Below, piece after piece: positions 9,059 through 17,356 of a DNA stretch of 64,000 bases. The notes under the pieces are model-generated. The model was not told the DNA's origin, made no database searches, and worked only from the letters and a program-made list of their open reading frames with translations. The stretch comes from Alkalimonas mucilaginosa (lineage in GTDB: Bacteria; Pseudomonadota; Gammaproteobacteria; Enterobacterales; Alteromonadaceae): contig NZ_JAUGZK010000005.1 in the NCBI RefSeq assembly GCF_036327005.1, forward strand, positions 186,001 through 250,000, given 5' to 3'. Position 1 is the first letter of the stretch. Every line of letters starts with the position of its first letter. The position numbers and the translations under genes are program-made.

Positions 9059-10458
9059 CAACAGCACCACAATTTTGTGTAGTCGGCCATCCGAACCAGG
9101 GCAAGTCGTCGATAGTATCGACCCTGGTAGAAAACGACACGGTGCGGGTTGGGGTAGAATCTGGCACCACCCGTGAAGCCGAGCGCTTTGAATTCGTATT
9201 AAATGGCAAGGTGCTGCTGGCGCTGACCGATACCCCGGGTTTTCAGCGTGCCCGCCAGGTGCTGGCCTGGTTGCAGCAGGTGCCGGTAGCGCCAGCCGAG
9301 CGGCCGGCCCGGGTACGGGCTTTTTTGGCCGAACCTTCGCACCAGCAGCAGTTTCCGGATGAGGTGGCGCTGTTAAGCCCCATTATGGCCGGTAGCGGCA
9401 TTTTATTTGTCACCGATGCCAGCAGCCCGGTCAGTGCCACCGACGAGGCAGAGATGGAAATTCTGCGCTGGACCGGGCAACCACGGATGGCGCTGATCAA
9501 CCCGATAGCCCCCAGCAACCACAGCCAAAGCTGGCAGCTTAGCTTGAACCAAAGCTTCCAGTGGGTGCGGGTGTTTAACCCAATGACCGCCACCCTGCCG
9601 GCCCGCCAGGCACTGTTTCAGGCCATGGCAGAGCTCACCCCGGACTGGACCGCTGCTTTGACCGAACTCAACCGCCAGTTGCTGCAACGTGAGCAGCAGC
9701 GGCTGCAGCAGGTCAGCATTGACCTGGCTGGCTACTGGTGTGCCCAGCTGAGTTTTCGCCAGCCGTTGTCGTTGCTGCCACCTTCGCTCCTAAAGCAGCC
9801 GGAGGTCTGGCTACAGCAACAACTGGATCAAGCCGAAAGCCAGTTGTTCGAGCAGTTGGCGCAAAGCTGGGGCCATGGCCAGAGCGAGCTGGCCCGTCAG
9901 CTCGACTGGCCGATAGAGCGCGACCGGCTGATGAATACCGAAACCTGGTACCTGTGGGGGCTGCAGCAAAAGGAGCTGCTGCTGGTCAGCGGCGGCGCAG
10001 GTATGGCAACCGGGGCCATGCTGGATCTGGGCCTTGGCGGCAGCTCACTGATGCTGGGCGCGTTATCCGGCGGTGTGCTGGGATCGGCCGCCGGCTGGCT
10101 GGCCAGCAAGCAGTTGCCCGGCAAAAAACTGGGCTGGCTGCCGCTTAGCCAAGAGCGGCATTATATCGGCCCGGTGCAGCACCCAAATTTTCCGCTGGTA
10201 CTGATGGCCCGGGCGCTGACTTTTGTGCAGCTGTTGTGGCTAAGGCCGCACGCCGAGCGCAGCCGGCTGGCACTAACAACTCAGGCCAGCGACTGGGATA
10301 AGAAAGCGCAGGTGCAACTGCTGCAATGGAGCAAGCAGTTGCAGCAGGGTAAGTGGAAAGCGGCGCACAGTCAGGCGCTGAGTGACTGGATCCGTCAACA
10401 ATTGCAGCAACGATTGCACAACATCTGGCAGCAGGAACAGCAGCACAGCTTTACCTGA
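9055..10458 (+). CDS. Era/TrmE-type GTPase with DUF3482 C-terminal region
   Basis: This 467-residue protein starts with a small-GTPase domain. The P-loop GHPNQGKSS is at residues 11-19, SGTTREAERF forms the switch I region, and the G3 element is DTPG. The C-terminal half is helical and carries glycine-rich hydrophobic stretches around 310-350 that could insert into membrane, as in DUF3482 proteins. The start at 9055 overlaps the end of the DUF2868 gene (ATGA). The open frame extends upstream to 8875, but that part runs through the DUF2868 coding sequence and lacks family features. The cellular role is not established, and membrane remodelling or stress functions would be guesses. Confidence 0.8.
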   Translation: MTTAPQFCVVGHPNQGKSSIVSTLVENDTVRVGVESGTTREAERFEFVLNGKVLLALTDTPGFQRARQVLAWLQQVPVAPAERPARVRAFLAEPSHQQQFPDEVALLSPIMAGSGILFVTDASSPVSATDEAEMEILRWTGQPRMALINPIAPSNHSQSWQLSLNQSFQWVRVFNPMTATLPARQALFQAMAELTPDWTAALTELNRQLLQREQQRLQQVSIDLAGYWCAQLSFRQPLSLLPPSLLKQPEVWLQQQLDQAESQLFEQLAQSWGHGQSELARQLDWPIERDRLMNTETWYLWGLQQKELLLVSGGAGMATGAMLDLGLGGSSLMLGALSGGVLGSAAGWLASKQLPGKKLGWLPLSQERHYIGPVQHPNFPLVLMARALTFVQLLWLRPHAERSRLALTTQASDWDKKAQVQLLQWSKQLQQGKWKAAHSQALSDWIRQQLQQRLHNIWQQEQQHSFT

Positions 10459-10526
10459 CTAAAGGTGTTTGAGAGGCGGCCAGACTGTCCACTGCAACAA
10501 CTTTTTGAATCGCATCAACCGATTAA

Positions 10527-10552
10527 GAAAAAGCCAGCAAAAGTGCTGGCTT
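10527..10552 (-). terminator. Rho-independent terminator downstream of glmS
   Basis: A 9-bp stem (AAGCCAGCA/TGCTGGCTT) with a four-base loop is followed by a T-rich run in the minus direction. In the plus direction it has only TTTCC after the stem, so it may weakly serve the GTPase gene as well. Confidence 0.75.
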
Positions 10553-10617
10553 TCCAATCAAGTTTCAGTATGAATCTTTATTACGACCCAACAAGTAAGC
10601 CCTGCAAAAACAAACCC

Positions 10618-12447
10618 TTATTCAACAGTAACGCTCTTAGCCAGGTTCCGAGGCTGATCCACATCCGTACCTTTGATAATGGCAACGTAGTAGCTCAGCA
10701 GCTGCAGCGGGATGGTGTAGAGCACCGGGGCCAGCCAGGGGTGGCTGTGGGGGACGTTGATCACCCGCATGGTGTCGTCGGACTGGAAGCGGGCGTCGGC
10801 GTCGGCGAACACGTACAGGATCCCGCCGCGGGCGCGCACTTCCTCGACGTTGGATTTCAGTTTTTCCAGCAGCTCGTTGTTCGGCGCTACCACGATGATC
10901 GGCATATCGGCATCGATCAGTGCCAGCGGGCCGTGCTTAAGCTCACCGGCGGCGTAGGCTTCGGCGTGGATGTAGGAGATTTCTTTCAGCTTCAGCGCCC
11001 CTTCCATCGCGATGGGGTACTGATCGCCGCGGCCTAAAAACAGCGCGTGGTGCTTATCGGCAAACTCTTCGGCCAGGGCTTCAATCTGGCCAGCCAGAGT
11101 TAAGCTTTGTTCCAGCACCGCCGGCAGTTGGTTCAGTGCCTGCACCAGCTGCTGCTGGGTGGCCGCATCCATGCCATGGTGTTTGCCAATGGCCAGGCTG
11201 AGCATGGCCAGGCCGACCAATTGCGTGGTAAAGGCTTTGGTGGAAGCCACGCCGATCTCAGCACCGGCCCGGGTCATAAAGGCTAAGTCGGATTCACGCA
11301 CCAGGGAGGAACCCGCTACGTTGCAGATGGTTAAACTGCCAAGATAGCCCAGCTCTTTGGCCAGGCGTAGTGCCGCCAGCGTATCGGCAGTTTCGCCGGA
11401 CTGGGAAATGGTGACCAGCAGGCTGTTCGGCTGCACAAAGGATTTGCGGTAACGAAACTCGGAGGCAATTTCCACATTGCAGGACACGCCAGCCATAGCC
11501 TCTAACCAGTAGCGAGCCACCATGCCGGAGTGGTAACTGGTACCACAGGCAACGATTTGCACATGCTGTACCTGCTTAAACAGCTCGCTGGCACCATTGC
11601 CGAAGGTTTCGTCCAGCACAGTGTCGGCACTTAAACGCCCTTCCAGCGTATTGCTGACCGCATGCGGCTGCTCGTAGATTTCTTTGAGCATAAAGTGGCG
11701 GTACGGGCCTTTGTCGCCGGCATCGTAGCTGACGTTGGACTCGTGCAGCTCGCGCTCGACCGGCTGGCCGTCTTTGTCAAAGATCTGCACGCTATGGCGG
11801 GTGATTTCGGCCACATCGCCTTCTTCCAAAAAGATAAAACGACGGGTCACCGGCAACAGCGCCAGCTGATCGGAGGCAATAAAGTGCTCACCAATACCGA
11901 CGCCAATCACCAGCGGGCTGCCGGAGCGGGCCACCACCAAACGGCTGGCATCGGTGCTGTCCATCAGCACAGTGCCGTAAGCACCATGCAACTGAGCCAC
12001 GGCTTTTTGCACCGCGCTGAGTAAGGAATCAGTCTGCTGCAGCTCCTGCTCAACCAAATGGGCAATCACTTCGGTATCGGTATCGGAGTTAAAGACATAG
12101 CCTTGCTGTTGCAGCTGCTGGCGCAGTGGTTCGTGGTTCTCAATAATGCCGTTATGCACCACGGTAATACGGCTGGAGACGTGCGGGTGGGCGTTGCGTT
12201 CACTCGGCTCGCCATGGGTGGCCCAGCGGGTATGGGCGATGCCGGTACCGCCACTCAGCGGCTCGGCCGCTACCGCATCGACCAATTCTTTCACTTTGCC
12301 CAGCCGACGGCAACGCTGCAAGCCGATGTCTGGGTTCAGCACGGCCAAACCGGCCGAGTCATAGCCGCGGTATTCCAGCCGGCGTAAGCCTTCCAGTAAA
12401 ATCTCTGCCACATCCCTTTGCGCCACAGCGCCTACAATGCCACACAT
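10618..12447 (-). CDS. glmS: Glutamine--fructose-6-phosphate aminotransferase (isomerizing)
   Basis: GlmS makes glucosamine-6-phosphate from fructose-6-phosphate and glutamine, the first committed step to UDP-GlcNAc for peptidoglycan and LPS. The protein has 609 residues. Cys2 follows the initiator Met (MCGIVGAV) and is the N-terminal nucleophile of the glutaminase domain. Two SIS sugar-isomerase domains follow (SQSGETADT in the first), and the conserved C-terminus ends LAKSVTVE. AGGGAG precedes the ATG. It lies 41 bp after a DeoR-type regulator gene on the same strand. Its pathway partner glmU is about 24 kb away in this window instead of adjacent. Confidence 0.98.
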   Translation of the reverse strand: MCGIVGAVAQRDVAEILLEGLRRLEYRGYDSAGLAVLNPDIGLQRCRRLGKVKELVDAVAAEPLSGGTGIAHTRWATHGEPSERNAHPHVSSRITVVHNGIIENHEPLRQQLQQQGYVFNSDTDTEVIAHLVEQELQQTDSLLSAVQKAVAQLHGAYGTVLMDSTDASRLVVARSGSPLVIGVGIGEHFIASDQLALLPVTRRFIFLEEGDVAEITRHSVQIFDKDGQPVERELHESNVSYDAGDKGPYRHFMLKEIYEQPHAVSNTLEGRLSADTVLDETFGNGASELFKQVQHVQIVACGTSYHSGMVARYWLEAMAGVSCNVEIASEFRYRKSFVQPNSLLVTISQSGETADTLAALRLAKELGYLGSLTICNVAGSSLVRESDLAFMTRAGAEIGVASTKAFTTQLVGLAMLSLAIGKHHGMDAATQQQLVQALNQLPAVLEQSLTLAGQIEALAEEFADKHHALFLGRGDQYPIAMEGALKLKEISYIHAEAYAAGELKHGPLALIDADMPIIVVAPNNELLEKLKSNVEEVRARGGILYVFADADARFQSDDTMRVINVPHSHPWLAPVLYTIPLQLLSYYVAIIKGTDVDQPRNLAKSVTVE

Positions 12448-12488
12448 ACAAACTCCCTATTCAATTCAGATACGTTTACTAAGGTTAA

Positions 12489-13259
12489 TTAGTCGGCCTC
12501 AGCGCGGATCACGCTGACACCCTGTTGTTCAATCATGGCCGCATCGGCTTTGGCTAAGCCGGTATCGGTGACCAGCACTTTGATCGCCTGCCAGGGCAGC
12601 TCCAGATTATGAATTTTACGGCCCAGTTTGTCGGACTCCACCATTACAATGACCTCCCGCGCTACTTCGGCCATCACCCGACTTAAGCTATACAGCTCGT
12701 TGTAGGTGGTGGTACCTCGGGCTAAATCCAGCCCATCGGCACCGATAAACAGCTGATCAAAATCGTAGGCACGCAGTACCTGTTCAGCCAGCTGGCCTTG
12801 AAAGGACTCGGACTGCGAATCCCAGCTGCCGCCGGTCATCAGCAAGGTCGGTTCATTTTCCAGCTCACGCAGCGCATTGGCCACCGCCAGCGAGTTGGTC
12901 ATCACCACCAGGCCCTGTTTGTGCGCCAGCTCCGGCAATAACGCCGCTGTGGTGCGACCGCTGTCGATGATGATGCGGTAGTGATCTTTGATCAAGCTGG
13001 CAGCGGCTTTGGCAATGGCTACCTTTCGTTTCGAAACTTGCTCCAGGCTGGAGTCGGTAACAAAGTCCTGTGGCACCAACACAGCACCACCATAACGGCG
13101 TAGTAAAAGCCCGGCTTCTTCCAGCACAGTGAGGTCTTTACGAATAGTGACTTCCGAGGTTTGAAAGCGCTCGGCCAATTGCTCCACAGACACTTCGCCA
13201 TGCTGCTGCAGCTCAGTCATAATCAAATGACGGCGTTGCTGGGTATTGCGTTTATTCAT
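12489..13259 (-). CDS. DeoR/GlpR-family transcriptional regulator of the glmS unit
   Basis: This 256-residue protein has an N-terminal DeoR-type helix-turn-helix at residues about 18-60 (VSVEQLAERF then EVTIRKDL). A C-terminal DeoR sugar-phosphate-sensing domain follows, containing IDSGRTTAAL and FIGADGLD. The family usually represses sugar-phosphate genes and releases DNA on binding a phosphorylated sugar. Its position 41 bp upstream of glmS on the same strand suggests amino-sugar control of glmS and of itself. A direct repeat in the 50-bp upstream gap is a candidate operator. Confidence 0.9.
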   Translation of the reverse strand: MNKRNTQQRRHLIMTELQQHGEVSVEQLAERFQTSEVTIRKDLTVLEEAGLLLRRYGGAVLVPQDFVTDSSLEQVSKRKVAIAKAAASLIKDHYRIIIDSGRTTAALLPELAHKQGLVVMTNSLAVANALRELENEPTLLMTGGSWDSQSESFQGQLAEQVLRAYDFDQLFIGADGLDLARGTTTYNELYSLSRVMAEVAREVIVMVESDKLGRKIHNLELPWQAIKVLVTDTGLAKADAAMIEQQGVSVIRAEAD

Positions 13260-13281
13260 TCAGCACCACAAGTTTCGATTT

Positions 13282-13311
13282 GAAAGATATTTTAACGAAA
13301 AGAAAGATATT
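13282..13311 (-). promoter_or_regulatory. Candidate DeoR-type operator (direct repeat)
   Basis: GAAAGATATT occurs twice, at 13282-13291 and 13302-13311, exactly 20 bp apart (two helical turns), with ACGAAA between. Repeated CTTTC/TTTCG elements are typical of DeoR-family operators. The site sits just upstream of the DeoR-type gene and overlaps the stop codon of the upstream kinase gene. Function is inferred. Confidence 0.45.
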
Positions 13312-16300
13312 AGCAAGCATCCATTGGCAGGGTTATCTGATAATCCAAGCCCTGGCCCGGTTCACTGCTGACTTTGATCTGGCCTTTTAACCGCGCTGTG
13401 ACCAGATTATAGACAATATGCGCACCTAAACCGGTGCCACCCAGCGAGCGCTTGGTGGTATAAAATGGTTCGAACAGACGCTGCAAACTCATTTCATCCA
13501 TACCCAGGCCGTTATCCCGGTAATGCAACAACAGCTGTCGGCCCTGCTGACTCACGTTCAAGGAAATCTGTGGCTGCTCTACCTCTGAAAATGCATGTTT
13601 GATACTGTTCATCACCAAATTGGTAATAATCTGAGCCACCGCGCCGGCATCGGTATGCCAGTAGATACCTTCAGGACAGCTTAGTTCAAACTTACATGCC
13701 AGCGTTTTCAACTGAGGCTGCAGCGACAGCAACACATCGTGCAGGTAACTGCCAAGCTCAATTTCCCGGCTGCCATCGGCTGATTGATCAACCGATACCT
13801 GCTTAAAGCTTTGTACCAGGGCCGCGGCCCGCTCGGTATTCACTTCCAAAATTTTCAGGCCATCCTGCATATGCTGCAAAAAGCGATTGAACTGTGACTG
13901 CTGCAGTTTTTTCTCAGCAAAGGCCCGCTGCAATTGTTCAAACTCCGTTTTTAAATGGCTGGTGGCAGTAACACAAATACCGAGCGGGGTGTTTATTTCG
14001 TGTGCCACACCAGCCACTAAGCCACCTAAAGAGGCCATTTTTTCCTGCGTAACCAACTGCTGCTGGGTTTGCTGCAAGCGGGTAAAGGTATCGGCATTGA
14101 CCACAGCAATGGCAATGGTGCTGGCCAGAGTACGCAGCAAGTCCAGCTGCGATGGGCTATAAGCATTCGGGTTAGGGCTTTGAATTGAAAACACCCCTAC
14201 CACCTGCTGATTCAGCATCAAAGGAATATAGAGAACGGATTCCATTGGCTCACCACAGAGTGGTTTTGGAATGTCACCCAAATAAGGTTTCAGCTCGTCC
14301 CAGTGGCTAATCTGGATTTCTTGCTGCCGACTAAAGCAGACCGCGGCCAGCACATCCGGCGCCTGATCATCAATGCTAAAGGATGGCAGTTGCTGGTTAT
14401 TTTCCTGCCAAAAAACGAATTCAATTTGCTGCAATTGTGGCCGGTGCAACCCAATCACCATCACATGCACATCAATCAGGGCACTTAACATCTGATGACA
14501 ACGAGACAACACCAGATCAAGCTCCAGCGAGGCGGTAATTTCACGGCCAATTTGCTGCAATAGCATCAAATCCTGATTCGAGGCCAGTAAAGCATCACGC
14601 TTTGCTTTTAACTCCAAAGTACGTTCATCAACCTGATGCTGCAGTTCCCGACGCATAGCGCGCTCTGAGCGTATTTTCAATTGCAGCCACAACCAAAAAG
14701 AAAAAATAACAGCAGCCAAAACCAGACCACGAAACCACCAGGTCATCCACCAGGGTGGCAACACCTGAATCGTGAGTAATGCAGGCTCCTGCCATTCGCC
14801 ATTACCCAGCCTGGCGGCGACTTCAAACTGGTAGACCGCAGGAGGAAGACGGGTGTAAGTCGCGATACGCTCATTGGCACTGGTTAGGATCCAGTCCCGA
14901 TCAAAGCCTTGCAGCCGGTAGCGGTACTGCAATTGCTGCTGATGCAAGAGGGAAGGTGCCGCAAAACGGATACTGAACATATCTTCTTTGTACCTAAGAA
15001 CCAAGCGATCCAGGTAGGGTAATGCCTGCGGCAACAACGAACTGCTTCCAGGCTGTACCGTTTGATTAAATAAGCTAAACCGGGTGAGCTGCACAGCGGG
15101 CAGGGGCTGTTCCTTGGGCAACGCTTGCGGCTTAAAATAGTCCATACCACTGCTGCCGCCGCGGTAAATCATGCCATCGTACAGCTCCCAGGCACCAATC
15201 CAGGTAGTATCCTGCATGCCATGCCATAGATTCAGCTCCAGCAATGTGCGGCTGGCAGGAAGCCAGTGCATACGGTACAGCAAGCGAAACTCATCGGCTT
15301 CAATTAAGGCAGCATCAACCGATTCATCCGTAGGATAAGCCTGAAAGAATGGCGGCTCAGTGCGATCTAACCAACGATGATTCAGGTTACCAGCCCGTAT
15401 CCAGATATGGCCATTTTGTGGGTAGATAAGCTGTATACCGTTGTAGACCAAGCCATGCTCACTGCCATCAAACTGGCGCCAGTGCTGCCACTTGGTAAGC
15501 TCCGGATCACCACGAGCCAACCCTCGGTCCAGTGAGCCTAACCAAAAGTGTCCCTCTGGATCCATCACCATGCTGGTAATGGTATCAAAGGGCAATGGGT
15601 GTTGCTTAGAGCCGGTGTGATAATGACGTAGTAACTGACGCTGCTGATCCAGCAAGTACAAACCGGCTCCCCGACTGCCTAACCACAAACGCCCTTGCGC
15701 GTCCGGGTAAAAAATAGAGATAGTGGGTGGCCCACCAATACCCGGCAATGCCTGATGCTCCCAGTCAGCAGTCGCCGGAAATAAACGGTACAAACCTCGG
15801 TCAGTGCCTACCCACAGCCAGTCTTGCTCTTTTAATACAGCCCGGGCTAAGGTTGGACCATTGGCATCCTCAGGCAAGGCAAAACGCTGCAACTTGCCAG
15901 TTAACGGATTAAACAAAGCCACTCCGGCCTCACGATTGGCGATCCAGACCTCCTGCTCATCAGCCGCTTTGAGGCCAAATACATTGGCTGCGCCAAGCAA
16001 GTTTGGATCAAGGCGACCAAAAGGCAAAGTACGGACCTGCTGCGCAACAGGCCCCAGCAAACTAAAGCCAGATTGGCTTAACAACCACAAAGCATTATGT
16101 GCATCAAAATACAATCCGGTTATCGCAGAATTACGCAAACCACCAGCAAATTCAGGATGATATTGAAATTGTTGCCAGCGCTGGCTGGCTGTCAAATACA
16201 ACCAAAGGCCTTGCCCATCGCTGGCAACCCATATATTGCCTGCAGCATCTAAGGCAATAGAAGTCGTCTGGATCCGTCGCATAGCTTCCGGCATTGGCAT

Positions 16301-17122
16301 CGGCTCAGGCTGCAAAGACAGTGGGTTCATGCGCCACAGTCCTCCGCCATATAAAGCAATGAGTAAACCCTGCTCAGGGTGTACGGCCAGGTTCGTCACG
16401 GAATCATGGCTTAAGTAAGAGTTTCCCGGATGCCAACCCTGGCCTTGTTGCATCATGAGATCCCAGCGAATCAACCCTCCAGTCGCAGTGCCCTTGGTTC
16501 GAAGTGGAGCATCCCCTATTGCCAACCAAAGTTGCTGGCCGTCATCCAGCCAGATATCGTTGATATAAGCTGTAGAAACACCATCGATCTCGGCGGGCAA
16601 TTCAAAAGCCAGGATCCGCTGGAGCTGCGGATCCCAATAAAACAGCCCTGCACCATTGGTACCAATCCAGGTTCGGCCTGAGCTGTCTTGATACAGCACA
16701 GAAATTTCATTCTGCGTAGCATCATCCGTATCGATGGCAAAACGAAGTTGTTCAAAACGTTCGGTCGTTAAATCGAGTCGGTTCAAGCCACCATAGCGCG
16801 TTCCCACCCACAAGGTATTGGTACCCTCCAGCAGTAAACTGGTAACCCAATCAGCAGAAAGGCTATTACTATCCGCTGCATCCGCCTGAAAACGAGTTAG
16901 ATCACCACCATCAAAGCGATACAAACCATGCTGGGTACCCAACCAAAGAAAGCCATGCTGATCCTGCACCATACGGGTCGCCAGTGGCGAAATATCAACA
17001 CTATCATTCAAGTGGATGAAACGGCTATAAACCTGAGGAGCAGACCAGGCAAAGCCGGTGCATAACAGCAGCAGCCACAGACCAACATGACAAAGCAGGG
17101 CTTGGATACGACACCGACGCAT
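13310..17122 (-). CDS. Large sensor histidine kinase: periplasmic Reg_prop propellers, Y_Y_Y, TM, GAF, HisKA-HATPase
   Basis: This is a two-component sensor of about 1270 residues. An N-terminal signal segment is followed by about 700 residues of repeated propeller motifs of the WLGT..GLYR type (two seven-bladed Reg_prop propellers are likely). A Y_Y_Y domain lies near 710-780 and a membrane helix near 791-813. A GAF domain lies near 860-1010, the phosphoacceptor His is in VAHEINTPLG at about 1040, and an ATPase domain ends the protein (FEPFYTTKRSLGGTGLG). There is no receiver domain and no response-regulator gene beside it. Such propeller sensors often detect polysaccharide fragments. The ATG at 17122 was preferred over an upstream GTG at 17134. 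Confidence 0.85.
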   Translation of the reverse strand: MRRCRIQALLCHVGLWLLLLCTGFAWSAPQVYSRFIHLNDSVDISPLATRMVQDQHGFLWLGTQHGLYRFDGGDLTRFQADAADSNSLSADWVTSLLLEGTNTLWVGTRYGGLNRLDLTTERFEQLRFAIDTDDATQNEISVLYQDSSGRTWIGTNGAGLFYWDPQLQRILAFELPAEIDGVSTAYINDIWLDDGQQLWLAIGDAPLRTKGTATGGLIRWDLMMQQGQGWHPGNSYLSHDSVTNLAVHPEQGLLIALYGGGLWRMNPLSLQPEPMPMPEAMRRIQTTSIALDAAGNIWVASDGQGLWLYLTASQRWQQFQYHPEFAGGLRNSAITGLYFDAHNALWLLSQSGFSLLGPVAQQVRTLPFGRLDPNLLGAANVFGLKAADEQEVWIANREAGVALFNPLTGKLQRFALPEDANGPTLARAVLKEQDWLWVGTDRGLYRLFPATADWEHQALPGIGGPPTISIFYPDAQGRLWLGSRGAGLYLLDQQRQLLRHYHTGSKQHPLPFDTITSMVMDPEGHFWLGSLDRGLARGDPELTKWQHWRQFDGSEHGLVYNGIQLIYPQNGHIWIRAGNLNHRWLDRTEPPFFQAYPTDESVDAALIEADEFRLLYRMHWLPASRTLLELNLWHGMQDTTWIGAWELYDGMIYRGGSSGMDYFKPQALPKEQPLPAVQLTRFSLFNQTVQPGSSSLLPQALPYLDRLVLRYKEDMFSIRFAAPSLLHQQQLQYRYRLQGFDRDWILTSANERIATYTRLPPAVYQFEVAARLGNGEWQEPALLTIQVLPPWWMTWWFRGLVLAAVIFSFWLWLQLKIRSERAMRRELQHQVDERTLELKAKRDALLASNQDLMLLQQIGREITASLELDLVLSRCHQMLSALIDVHVMVIGLHRPQLQQIEFVFWQENNQQLPSFSIDDQAPDVLAAVCFSRQQEIQISHWDELKPYLGDIPKPLCGEPMESVLYIPLMLNQQVVGVFSIQSPNPNAYSPSQLDLLRTLASTIAIAVVNADTFTRLQQTQQQLVTQEKMASLGGLVAGVAHEINTPLGICVTATSHLKTEFEQLQRAFAEKKLQQSQFNRFLQHMQDGLKILEVNTERAAALVQSFKQVSVDQSADGSREIELGSYLHDVLLSLQPQLKTLACKFELSCPEGIYWHTDAGAVAQIITNLVMNSIKHAFSEVEQPQISLNVSQQGRQLLLHYRDNGLGMDEMSLQRLFEPFYTTKRSLGGTGLGAHIVYNLVTARLKGQIKVSSEPGQGLDYQITLPMDAC

Positions 17123-17197
17123 AACTCGTCTCACAGACTGGGGTGCTTAGAGTATTGCAGCTGAAATTAACAAATTCAAATCAGGCACCGTCATATT

Positions 17198-17238
17198 AAT
17201 GATAATTATTTGCATTTAGTTTTGTCATTTGCTATGAT
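17198..17238 (+). promoter_or_regulatory. Sigma-70 promoter overlapped by a Fur-box-like element
   Basis: TTGCAT (17210-17215) and TATGAT (17233-17238) are separated by exactly 17 bp, a near-consensus promoter. A Fur-like 7-1-7 inverted repeat (AATGATAATTATTTGCATT, 17198-17216) covers the -35 box. The left arm TGATAAT is perfect and the right arm matches at 5 of 7. This suggests iron-dependent repression. Confidence 0.6.
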
Positions 17239-17244
17239 GCCTCT

Positions 17245-17337
17245 TGTCGGGAAACTGGCGTACGCTTCACAGCGTTTTTTTCCTGGTCGTTGTTAACTTG
17301 TCCTGCATTTTGGGGCAGCGAATGCTGCCCCTTTTTT
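17245..17337 (+). ncRNA. Possible Fur-controlled short leader or small RNA
   Basis: Transcription from the promoter above would start near 17245 and meet a strong terminator at 17312-17337. This gives an RNA of about 93 nt that ends before the next gene. A second, weaker hairpin with a T run lies at 17262-17281. It may be an attenuated leader for the flavoreductase gene or an independent iron-responsive small RNA. It lacks the RyhB core as I recall it. This is a structural inference only. Confidence 0.35.
17312..17337 (+). terminator. Strong intrinsic terminator upstream of the flavoreductase gene
   Basis: A perfect 8-bp stem GGGGCAGC/GCTGCCCC with loop GAAT is followed by six T residues. 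It lies between the Fur-type promoter and the coding sequence, only 19 bp before the ATG. Confidence 0.85.
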
Positions 17338-17356
17338 CCTATCCCGGGTGCTGGTT

